Part shown: positions 30,533-38,813 of the stretch, piece by piece
How positions within the stretch are numbered: position 1 is the stretch's first letter
Layout: each line of letters starts with the position of its first letter
NCBI GenBank assembly: GCA_037833965.1
Contig: AP031352.1
Span: forward strand, 20,998,501 to 21,062,500
Reading direction: 5' to 3'
DNA length: 64,000 bases
DNA from: Marchantia polymorpha subsp. ruderalis
Taxonomy: Eukaryota > Streptophyta > Marchantiopsida > Marchantiales > Marchantiaceae
Translations under genes and position numbers: made by a program
Notes under the pieces: model-generated
What the model saw: the letters and a program-made list of their open reading frames with translations, nothing else
Told to the model about the DNA's origin: nothing
Databases searched by the model: none

Positions 30533-30538
30533 CAATTA
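30530..30538 (+). promoter_or_regulatory. Leaky stop context UAG-CAA-UUA, element B
   Basis: This is the same nine bases as the read-through stop of tobacco mosaic virus replicase. pol lies directly downstream in the same frame. Production of a minor gag-pol product by read-through is inferred. Confidence 0.8.
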
Positions 30539-30541
30539 ACT

Positions 30542-33373
30542 GTGGGACTGGGAAGGAGTGAGACGAGTCACACCGAGGGCATTGTCGACCCTAGTGACTG
30601 TCACGAAGTACAACTCAGTCCCGGCAAGTGCTTGAAGGTATCAAGCGCAGTGAGAGGAGACGAGCTAAGGAAAGTACAGGCGTTCCTTAGCCACTATGTC
30701 GACGTCTTCGCCTGGAAGATCGAGGACATGAAGGGGATACCTGCACGGTATGGGGAGCACCGTATCGATTTACTGGACGACTCAGTACCCATACGACAGC
30801 GCCAGTATCGCCTCAACCCAAAGTACTCCTTGCTAGTGAAAGAGGAGATAGATAAGTACTTGAGCGCTGGTATTATTTACCCTGTGCTCAGCAGTGAGTG
30901 GGTGTCGCCGATTGTTATCGTACCCAAGAAGTTGACGGGTAAGATACGAGTGTGTCAGGATTTCCGGAAGTTGAATGCGGCAACACGCAAGGATCATCAC
31001 CCGTTACCATTCACGGATGCCATTCTAGACCATGTTGCCGGACATGAATGTTATAGCTTCCTGGATGGGTTCTCAGGTTACAATCAGGTGTCTATCCGTG
31101 AACAGGACAAGGATAAAACTACGTTCACAACCGACTGGGGAACTTACGCATACCACAAGATGCCCTTCGGTCTGTGCAACGCGCCTGCCACCTTTCAACG
31201 GATGATGACCAATATCTTTCAGGAACAACTGAGGAAGTTCCTGGAAATATTCATAGATGACTTCTGTGTCTTTGGGAAGCGGTCTGAACACCTAAGTCAC
31301 TTGAAGCAGACTTTCGATAAATGTAGAGAGAGCAGTTTATCGCTGCATCCCGAGAAGTGCTTTTTCTTCATGACTAGTGGGATCTTGTTGGGTCATCGGG
31401 TCTCGGCAGAAGGCATTGCGGTGGACATCGAGAAGGTCAAGGTTATACTCGAGCTTGAGCCACCCGCGAATCTAAGAGAGCTGCGAGCATTCCTGGGTCA
31501 TGTGGGCTACTATCGAAGATTCATACACATGTATGCAATACTGGCGGCGGACCTGACCAAGTTGTTGAAGAAGGACGAGCCTTATGCTTGGGGTGCGAAC
31601 CAGCAGACAGCATTTGAAGCTCTGAAAGCGAAACTCACGACTGCTCCCGTACTAAGGAGTCCAGACTGGAATCGACCATTCCATGTTTACGTTGACACTT
31701 CGGCATTCGCCATCGGTGTAGTACTGAGTCAAAAGGATGACAACAAAAAGGACTACCCGATCTACTTCGCGAGCCGACAGCTGTCTCTAGCAGAGCGGAA
31801 GTACACCACGACGGAGAGAGAAGCGTTGGGGATGGTGTACTCCTGTAAAAAGTTCCGTCACTACCTAATCTGTTACGAGTTTGTGTTCCATGTGGACCAC
31901 TACGCATTGCAACACCTAGTTAAGAAAGCCGACCTATCCGGTCGAATCGCCAGGTGGGTGTTATTACTACAAGAGTTCACCTACACAGTCCAGACCAGGA
32001 AAGGGGTGCACCACGAAAATGCGGATTACTTGTCCCGATTATGGACACAGCCGACAGAGGAGGAATTGGTGGACGATTTTCCAGATGAAGAGTTATTTCA
32101 GTTGTCTGCAGGACATGAGTCCCGCTATGCCGACCTGTATCGATATCTGCTAACCCTCCAGTGCCCCGAGGGCATGGATTTGGAACAGCGAACTGTCTTC
32201 ATTCATAAGGCAGGCCCGTATCAACTCCAGCAGGGAGTTTTGTTCAAGAAGATGGCGGATGAGCGCTTATGCAGATGCCTGGAGGAATCAGAAGTACCAA
32301 GAATAGTGAGTGCGATGCATACAGAGGAGGCGGGTGGACACTATGCCACCAGGAACACGGTCACAAAGATCCTAAATGCGGGGTATTGGTGGCCGACCAT
32401 GTTTAAGGATGTTCTCGATTACATCCGCAAGTGCGACAGTTGCCAGAGGACGGGGAGACCGACGCCTACAACACGATGGCCCCTGACTCCCATCATGCCT
32501 CTAGCACCTTTCGAAAAGTGGGGTATTGACTTTGTAGGGCCGATACAACCAGTGACTAGAAGTACACGAAGGCGCTACATTCTGGTAGCAACGGACTACG
32601 CCACCAAAATGGTAGAGGCCAGAGCCACCAGAAGGGATGATGCTGCCACAGTGGCAGCATTCTTGTTCGAGTCAATCATCACACGCTATGGATGTCCCTT
32701 AGAACTAGTCAGCGACCGGGGCACGCATTTTCTTAATCAGATCATCGAAGACCTGACACGGTATTTCCACATCAAGCACCGTAAGACTACTCCATACAAT
32801 CCCAAGGCAAATGGACTGACGGAGAAGTCCAATGGTCTGCTGTGTAAAATACTACTCAAGGTCACGGTGAATCACGCTCACGACTGGGATACGAAGCTAG
32901 CAGCCGCTCTATGGGCGTACCGCACAGCTGAGAAGATCACGACCAAACAGACACCATACTTTCTGGTGTATGGGCAACACCCGATCCTCCCAATCGAATT
33001 TGAAGTACCCACACATCGAACGATGGATTTGCAGAGGATGGGCGCAGAGGAGAGTCAGCTCTACAGGTTACAGGAGGTCATGCTGCTGGATGAGCGGAGA
33101 AGAGACGCCGAAGATCGCACCAGGAAAATCCAGCTCCGCCGAAAGGAGAGGTACGATAAAAAGATCAAACCGGTACTCCTGCGGGCAGGTGATTTGGCAT
33201 TGCTCTACGACAGCAGGCATGCCAGATTCCCAGGCAAACTGCACCTAAGGTGGATGGGACCTTACAGGGTTGTCGAAGTTTTCCCGAATGGATCCATCCA
33301 ACTTGCGGACCTGGCCGGCGATTTGTTAGGCACCCGAGTGAACGGGTGGCGGTTGAAGAAATACCACATGTGA
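30542..33373 (+). CDS. pol of element B: RT, RNase H, integrase
   Basis: 943 codons, open throughout. The N-terminal 60 residues link from protease. RT: KLTGKIRVCQDFRKLN, YSFLDGFSGYNQ, MPFGLCNAPATFQR, IFIDDFCVFG (catalytic Asp pair near 31256). RNase H: YVDTSAFAIGVVLS, YTTTEREALGMV, FHVDHYAL. Integrase: HHCC finger (HTEEAGGH...CDSCQR near 32320-32447), core Asp in WGIDFVGP (near 32525), Asp in VSDRGTHFLNQ, Glu in NGLTEKSNG. The end, GPYRVVEVFPNGSIQL...NGWRLKKYHM, has the GPY/F style without a chromodomain, as in the Ogre/Tat/Athila group. It ends 23 bases before the polypurine tract. Confidence 0.95.
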   Translation: MGLGRSETSHTEGIVDPSDCHEVQLSPGKCLKVSSAVRGDELRKVQAFLSHYVDVFAWKIEDMKGIPARYGEHRIDLLDDSVPIRQRQYRLNPKYSLLVKEEIDKYLSAGIIYPVLSSEWVSPIVIVPKKLTGKIRVCQDFRKLNAATRKDHHPLPFTDAILDHVAGHECYSFLDGFSGYNQVSIREQDKDKTTFTTDWGTYAYHKMPFGLCNAPATFQRMMTNIFQEQLRKFLEIFIDDFCVFGKRSEHLSHLKQTFDKCRESSLSLHPEKCFFFMTSGILLGHRVSAEGIAVDIEKVKVILELEPPANLRELRAFLGHVGYYRRFIHMYAILAADLTKLLKKDEPYAWGANQQTAFEALKAKLTTAPVLRSPDWNRPFHVYVDTSAFAIGVVLSQKDDNKKDYPIYFASRQLSLAERKYTTTEREALGMVYSCKKFRHYLICYEFVFHVDHYALQHLVKKADLSGRIARWVLLLQEFTYTVQTRKGVHHENADYLSRLWTQPTEEELVDDFPDEELFQLSAGHESRYADLYRYLLTLQCPEGMDLEQRTVFIHKAGPYQLQQGVLFKKMADERLCRCLEESEVPRIVSAMHTEEAGGHYATRNTVTKILNAGYWWPTMFKDVLDYIRKCDSCQRTGRPTPTTRWPLTPIMPLAPFEKWGIDFVGPIQPVTRSTRRRYILVATDYATKMVEARATRRDDAATVAAFLFESIITRYGCPLELVSDRGTHFLNQIIEDLTRYFHIKHRKTTPYNPKANGLTEKSNGLLCKILLKVTVNHAHDWDTKLAAALWAYRTAEKITTKQTPYFLVYGQHPILPIEFEVPTHRTMDLQRMGAEESQLYRLQEVMLLDERRRDAEDRTRKIQLRRKERYDKKIKPVLLRAGDLALLYDSRHARFPGKLHLRWMGPYRVVEVFPNGSIQLADLAGDLLGTRVNGWRLKKYHM

Positions 33374-33396
33374 GTGTTCGCGTGGGCGCTCACAAT

Positions 33397-33410
33397 TGAG
33401 GAGGGGGGCA
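33397..33410 (+). other. Polypurine tract of element B
   Basis: TGAGGAGGGGGGCA directly abuts the 3' LTR start TGTGGTACC. Confidence 0.88.
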
Positions 33411-34657
33411 TGTGGTACCCCACTTTTGGCAATTTTGAGGAAATTAAAACATTTTTGGAAAACTGTACCCCGGCAGCATTGTAAATAGCCTTCGGTACAT
33501 CAAAACAGAGTGAATCCGGAAGATCGCGGGGATTCTCAAGGGATCTTGTAGAATTTGGGATTTGGGGTGCCGCAGTAAGGGCAGGCACCACCCTCCCTGC
33601 GAGCTCCGCAGTTAGGATCTCTACGGCGCAAGGCGCAAAACCCGCCTTCGGAGGTTGCGTCCGCGGCTGTAGGGAAACCCCCGTAATTAGGTCAACCCTC
33701 GGGCGCTTTGACCAAGTTAGGATCCTGTTGGAAAGAGCTCGACGCGCTGATTCCAACGAGCCCAAGAACGCTTGGAACGGACGAGGACTTAGGGAGTTAT
33801 CGCTACTGGAAGAAACGGAGGCGGTCGCCCCCGGCGGAAGGATTTCGCCACCGGCGCGAATTCCGCCTGCGCGGAAGGGGGATTCAAGTTTTGTCCTATG
33901 CGGCGGACGAAGGCGTTCGCCTGTGCACAGGCGAAGTAGGGTTAGGGAAGGCGCGAAGTCCGCCTACGCACAGGCGTTCGCCTGTGCACAGGCACTTCGG
34001 CGTCGGCGGGAGATCCGCCTTGGGCCCTAGAAATGCGCCTTGTGAGGTAGAAAGTGTACGGCGCCTTCCGCGCCAGCGCAGCGCAGCGTACGTCGGAAGA
34101 GCCGCCAGAGTAATCCAATAGGTACGGACCGTGCGGACGGCACGGGTGGATGCGCTCTTGGACGGACGGAGTTGCGGCGGCGGAAGCGCCGACGGAGAGA
34201 CAAGGAACGGACAGACTGGACGGAGACGGCTGACCACGGTCAACGCCTTCCGCGCCAGCGCAGCGCCGCGGACGGAATTCGCCTGCGCACAGGCGAACGC
34301 CTGTGCACAGGAGGATGTTCAAGTTCCGCGCCGGCGGAGAATCCGCCGAGGCCCCTGCCTGCGCACAGGCAGGAGTTGAATTTTTGTCCGACATGCGGAC
34401 GCACGCGTCAAGGCAGAAGGAGATTGGCCGAGCGGCGGTACGAACAAGTGTACCGCGCAAGGCGGAAAACTCGCCTTCGGCGCTACGCCCCCATGTCCGG
34501 AGGGTGACACGCTCGCGGAGTTCAAATCCGCCAATTCGAGCGTGAGAGTTTAATCGACGACGGCGGAGCGTGAAGCCGCGCGTGAGAGCGAAGACCGTTC
34601 CAGCGTACAGCCGGCGCGGCCATCAAGTGAGACGTTCTTCACGACCAAGAGACGACC

Positions 34658-37600
34658 ATGACCTTCGACCGGGCGGCGGAGAGCGTCCCATTCTTGAATT
34701 CGCGATTCCAATCTCTTGTGCGCGCTGCGCGCATCCATCTGCTGGCTGCGGACCATTCTCGTCGTCGTCGCACAGGAGATTTCTTGTTGATTGAGGGAGA
34801 AGTGAGTGCGCGTGATTTGGAATTGAGAGCGATTAGAGTTTGCCGAGAGAGAAGGAAACGCGGACAGTGCGGAAGTAGAATGAGCGGGCGAGCGAACCCC
34901 AGGAACGCAATGACGAGACCGAGCAGATTGCGGATGGTGCCACTTCGCCTGCCGCAGAACGGGCTGCGCGCTTTCGAAGAGCGCTTAATAGCAAGAAAGC
35001 TCGATTTCTTGCTATGGGGATGGAATTACATCTGCGCGAATATGGTGCGCGAGTGGCTAGAGCCACAGGGACCACCCTCGCGCGGATTGCGTCCGCATGT
35101 TGACCGGTGGACAGTCCAAGATTGGGCGCAGGCGTTGGGAAGATGTGCTGGCATGCCAGGGCATCTCCTTTTCGACAGCGAGAGCATCAAGGTGACCAAG
35201 CAAGAAGAAGCGCAATTTGTGGAGCTGTTCAAGACCGGGAGGTCTACCAAGAATGGGTACAGGACCCGTGATTACAAAGATCGATTTCGCCGGACTTTGT
35301 CCGCGGCGCTGATGCAATTACTGCAGCCGCACCGCGCCTGCTACATCACATTGTGGCAGGTCTCTTTTGTGGAGTGCGTCATCGAGGGAACTCCAATTCA
35401 CTGGGCGAGCATCCTGCACAGAGTGATGCGACAGCACGCGTTTGAGGAGAAGGGGGGAACGCTAAACCATCTTTCTCCTTTCCTCATCAATTTTTATCGA
35501 CAGCGGAATTGTTTGACAGCGGCGGAGCTTGAACATTTTCCGCCATTGTCCATCGACCATCCCGGGAAGTATGTGCGGGAGAACGAGGTCGACACTGATG
35601 CGGAGGAGTCACCGACTTCTACCCCATCAAGACGGAGAGACGAAGGGAGACACACCCCTGCAGCGCGAGTGCCGCGGAAGCGGCGATGGAGGGAAGAGGC
35701 CGAAGAGGAGCAGCATCAAGAACTCTCTGTTCCCATTCGACCGCGGCCGCTGTGCGAGCCATACAGCCGGCCGAAGCAGAAGGCACGCAGACTGGTGTTG
35801 CCAGCTGACAGTGCAGACACGGCGACGATTGCGACGGAGATAGGAAGTGCGTCGCCAGAGAGACGAGAGGAAGCGCGGACGACCGCAGGAGCGACGGGCC
35901 ACGCTGCAACCTCGTCGGGAGAGAGGCCGCCTACGGGCCAAGGGCCTCCGGAGTTACCGCGTGCGATGCGGACAGATGTTCCGTTTGCGCACAGGCGAAC
36001 CTCTGCGGACGGACGAGCCTCCGCGGATCGGCGAACACAAGTGGACGTGGATCTACGCTTACGCGTGGGAAGGAGCAGTCCGCCTGTGCACAGGTCGCCT
36101 GTGCACAGGTCACCTGTGCACAGAACACCTCCACACGTGCCGCTTGTGCACAGGCAAGAATCACCCCCGTTCCAACGTAGGAAGGGGAAGGAGCCGGCGG
36201 AAGAACCGCCTACGAGACACCGGCCCTCGGGGCCAGACCCTCCGGCGCACCACGCGCCGCAATTCGCGCCTTCGGCGCCAGGGCCTTCGAGCCGAGGGGA
36301 TACGAGCAGAGAGCGTGCGGAGGCCGCACCATCGGCGGGAAGTACGCCGATAGATGCGCCTTCGGCGGTAGGGCCTATAGGCCAAGGAACATCGGGCGTG
36401 CGGCCCCCGGCCATGTCGCCTTCGGCGATAGATGTCCGCGGCGCTACGCCTGCGACGGACAAGGCGCCGGCAAATGCGCCTGCGCACGGGCCGGGCACAG
36501 CCCCCACGGACCGATCAAGGGAGCAGCAGACGGAGGAGCGGAGTGACTGCCCGCGGGACGACATCTCGATGCGCGATGCGCAATCCAACCCCGCGCAGCC
36601 ACCCTCCGCTCGATCGCCTTCGGCGACGGACGACGGCGACAGAGAGAATGCGGTGGGCAATCAACCAGCGAGCGACAGGGATGCCGCTCGGATACATTCG
36701 CCTTCCGCCTTAGACATTTTGGCGACGAGCAGCGAGGCTGCAGCCGTGCCTTCGCAGGCAGCACACGTCGAGGACGTGCAGCCCCACTCGGGGCAGTCGC
36801 CGACGCAATCAATGGCGACTGAAATTCTCCACTCGAATGATGAGGACGGAGGCTCCACGGAAGAAAGGTCAGGAGCAGAAGACACCGAGGAGGAGGAGGA
36901 GGAAATTGTTGGAGCGCCGGCGGCGGCGCTCTCTGAGCAGGTGATTCCGTTGCTGCGGTACTTGGATCGCAAGGTCGATAAATACGCCGACCCACTCCAG
37001 CCGGGATCTTACATCGAGTTAGTGCGCAGGCGGACTCGCACTAAAGTCCACACCAGCAAGCTATTAGCTAGAGTGGACCAGGAGTTGAGGGACTTGAAGG
37101 AGAAGCATGAGTGCTTGTGGGGACAGTACAAGCTTAATCAGAAATTCTACAAGCACTCCGAGAAGATGAAGGATGAGAAACTGGGCGAGCTCACCAAGGA
37201 GCAGGTGAAGGTCAAGGAAGCACTCAACTCTGAGCAGGCCGAGAATCGGATTTTGTCAGAGGAGCTCGTGCGACAGACGCGGTTGTTGGAACAATGTCAG
37301 CTCGCACGGCAGGCGGATGAAGAATTAATCCGCAGTTTACAGTCAGAGTGTGGCGAATTGAGGGCGCAACGTGCTGAAGCCGAATCGCAATTAGTGACCA
37401 TTGAAGAGGATCGCAGGAAGGAGGCGGATCGCACGAAGGTGGAGACGGCGAGGCGAGTCGCCCACTGTCTCAAGGGCTACGCCCACTGGGAAGTGAAGGC
37501 GCAGGAGAAACTCACACTGCGGGAGTTTGAATTGCGCGCAGCCGGGTTGTTGTCAGGCGACAGTAGGAGTCGGCGGAAGGTAGCGAAGAAGCTCGAGGCC

Positions 37601-37792
37601 TTTCTGTCGAAGGCACAGGATACCATGTCCGCCCTCGAGGGGGAGGTGTCCGCGGCGTTGCAGCGGTTGGGACTGCGTAGTCGAGCGGAAGAGTGGCAGG
37701 GTAGGGAGCTAGTGCGCGGCAGTCGGCCGCGCAGGAGACGTAGTACAGGTTCCGCGGAGTGTAGTGTAGCGTGGTTCCGTGCAGGCGTGTAG
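34658..37792 (+). CDS. U3-encoded ORF of element B 3' LTR, 1044 codons
   Basis: Nearly identical to the copy at 23465-26584. It is five codons longer because of one more 15-base PVHRS repeat unit, and otherwise has only a few residue changes, all in the disordered middle. The conserved start Met is at 34910. This copy lies downstream of pol, so the genomic RNA carries it near its 3' end. Confidence 0.82.
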   Translation: MTFDRAAESVPFLNSRFQSLVRAARIHLLAADHSRRRRTGDFLLIEGEVSARDLELRAIRVCRERRKRGQCGSRMSGRANPRNAMTRPSRLRMVPLRLPQNGLRAFEERLIARKLDFLLWGWNYICANMVREWLEPQGPPSRGLRPHVDRWTVQDWAQALGRCAGMPGHLLFDSESIKVTKQEEAQFVELFKTGRSTKNGYRTRDYKDRFRRTLSAALMQLLQPHRACYITLWQVSFVECVIEGTPIHWASILHRVMRQHAFEEKGGTLNHLSPFLINFYRQRNCLTAAELEHFPPLSIDHPGKYVRENEVDTDAEESPTSTPSRRRDEGRHTPAARVPRKRRWREEAEEEQHQELSVPIRPRPLCEPYSRPKQKARRLVLPADSADTATIATEIGSASPERREEARTTAGATGHAATSSGERPPTGQGPPELPRAMRTDVPFAHRRTSADGRASADRRTQVDVDLRLRVGRSSPPVHRSPVHRSPVHRTPPHVPLVHRQESPPFQRRKGKEPAEEPPTRHRPSGPDPPAHHAPQFAPSAPGPSSRGDTSRERAEAAPSAGSTPIDAPSAVGPIGQGTSGVRPPAMSPSAIDVRGATPATDKAPANAPAHGPGTAPTDRSREQQTEERSDCPRDDISMRDAQSNPAQPPSARSPSATDDGDRENAVGNQPASDRDAARIHSPSALDILATSSEAAAVPSQAAHVEDVQPHSGQSPTQSMATEILHSNDEDGGSTEERSGAEDTEEEEEEIVGAPAAALSEQVIPLLRYLDRKVDKYADPLQPGSYIELVRRRTRTKVHTSKLLARVDQELRDLKEKHECLWGQYKLNQKFYKHSEKMKDEKLGELTKEQVKVKEALNSEQAENRILSEELVRQTRLLEQCQLARQADEELIRSLQSECGELRAQRAEAESQLVTIEEDRRKEADRTKVETARRVAHCLKGYAHWEVKAQEKLTLREFELRAAGLLSGDSRSRRKVAKKLEAFLSKAQDTMSALEGEVSAALQRLGLRSRAEEWQGRELVRGSRPRRRRSTGSAECSVAWFRAGV

Positions 37793-37828
37793 CGTAGTGC
37801 AGTGTAGTGCTAGGTAGGACTTAGAAGG

Positions 37829-37857
37829 TATAAAATAGTTCCAGGCGTTTTGCCTGG
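37829..37857 (+). promoter_or_regulatory. LTR TATA box and palindrome, element B 3' LTR
   Basis: TATAAAAT (37829-37836) and the CCAGGC/GCCTGG stem (37841-37857), as in the 5' LTR. In the 3' LTR it could drive transcription into neighbouring DNA. Confidence 0.65.
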
Positions 37858-38581
37858 GGTTCTTTCCCATCAGAAGTGCAGATCAGGAACCCATTTCCTT
37901 TGCGTGTTTGTGTCCTTGAGTTCTGTCACCACGCACGAGGAGTTACAACTTAGCGTTCCGCATTTTGTAGCTGAAGGCCTTCGGCCGAATGTTCAGAGCT
38001 AGTACATTGGTTAGAGACTTGAGTAGTTCGGAACTGCACCTGCGGGTGACTGCCGATGCTCAGAGCCAGTGACTAGTTAGATACTTGAACAGTTTCGCCC
38101 CTACACCTTCGAGTGTTTCTTCCTGATTGTACTCCTTGGGATTTTTCCCCTGAATGCCAAAGTGAAGTTTTGCTACTTCGTGTAAGCCTTGGTTGTAAAT
38201 TCAGGTTACGCTGCAGCAGGTGCCTTGAGGGTAACCCCTGTAGTATTTCTGGGAATGACAAGTGCCTGAGAATTCAAACTCGTCAATAGACTGTTGTTGT
38301 GTTACTGGAATGTTTCACAGTGAGTCCTTTAGTGCGGACCTGTGTTCTCTGCGCGTTTTGTGAGTTGAGAGTGTTGTTCACCGCGTAGGAGTGACTTCGA
38401 TCCGAAGTAGGCAGTCCAAACCGGGTTTCCTACATTAGCAGCGAGCTAGTGGAAGTGTTGTAAAAGCCGGAGTTGGAAGTCACTGCCCGCAGCTTTGCCG
38501 AGTGTACTCTTGAGAGACTTTCCCCCTGAAATCTTGAAGTAGAGGTCCTAACGGATCTCTGGGTTGTGTTTCTGTAGTTTC

Positions 38582-38618
<37 letters not shown>

Positions 38619-38813
38619 GCTGCACTGTGCGACCTCCGAGTGCGCTCCGAGTGGACACTTGCAGTATTTCTGGGAGTGACAGTTGCCTGAGAATTCAAAC
38701 TCCTCAATAGTCTGTTAAAACGTGACACTTTGTACCCTGTGTGTTCCTCTGTCCCTGTGGGTTCGACCTTTCTACCACTATATTGCAGTTTTAGCCTTTA
38801 GTGGGTTATTACA

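Larger units (their letters stand above)
22221..38813 (+). mobile_element. Gypsy LTR retrotransposon, element B (looks whole)
   Basis: 5' LTR 22221-27593 and 3' LTR 33411-38813 (TGTGGTACCCC...GGGTTATTACA) enclose a 5.8 kb interior with primer site, gag-protease, pol and polypurine tract. All coding parts read open. The LTRs differ by roughly 0.5% plus repeat-length changes, so it is young. It lacks a target-site duplication: the five bases before it are TTTTC and those after are ACTTT, and its two flanks belong to different LTR families (C on the left, A on the right), which points to rearrangement after insertion or to a recombinant element. Confidence 0.95.
33411..38813 (+). repeat. 3' LTR of element B, 5.40 kb
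   Basis: Same layout as the 5' LTR. Differences concentrate in the first kilobase (about 20 by eye) and are rare afterwards (about 10 in the remaining 4.4 kb). The GT microsatellite (38584-38615) has about 16 units against about 10 in the 5' LTR. The LTR end abuts the TATA box of a family A LTR remnant. Confidence 0.95.

Noticed and set aside
33000-33373. A chromodomain after the integrase
   Set aside because: The C-terminal segment is the short GPY/VNGWRLKKY type; no chromodomain-like aromatic cage or extra domain follows before the polypurine tract.
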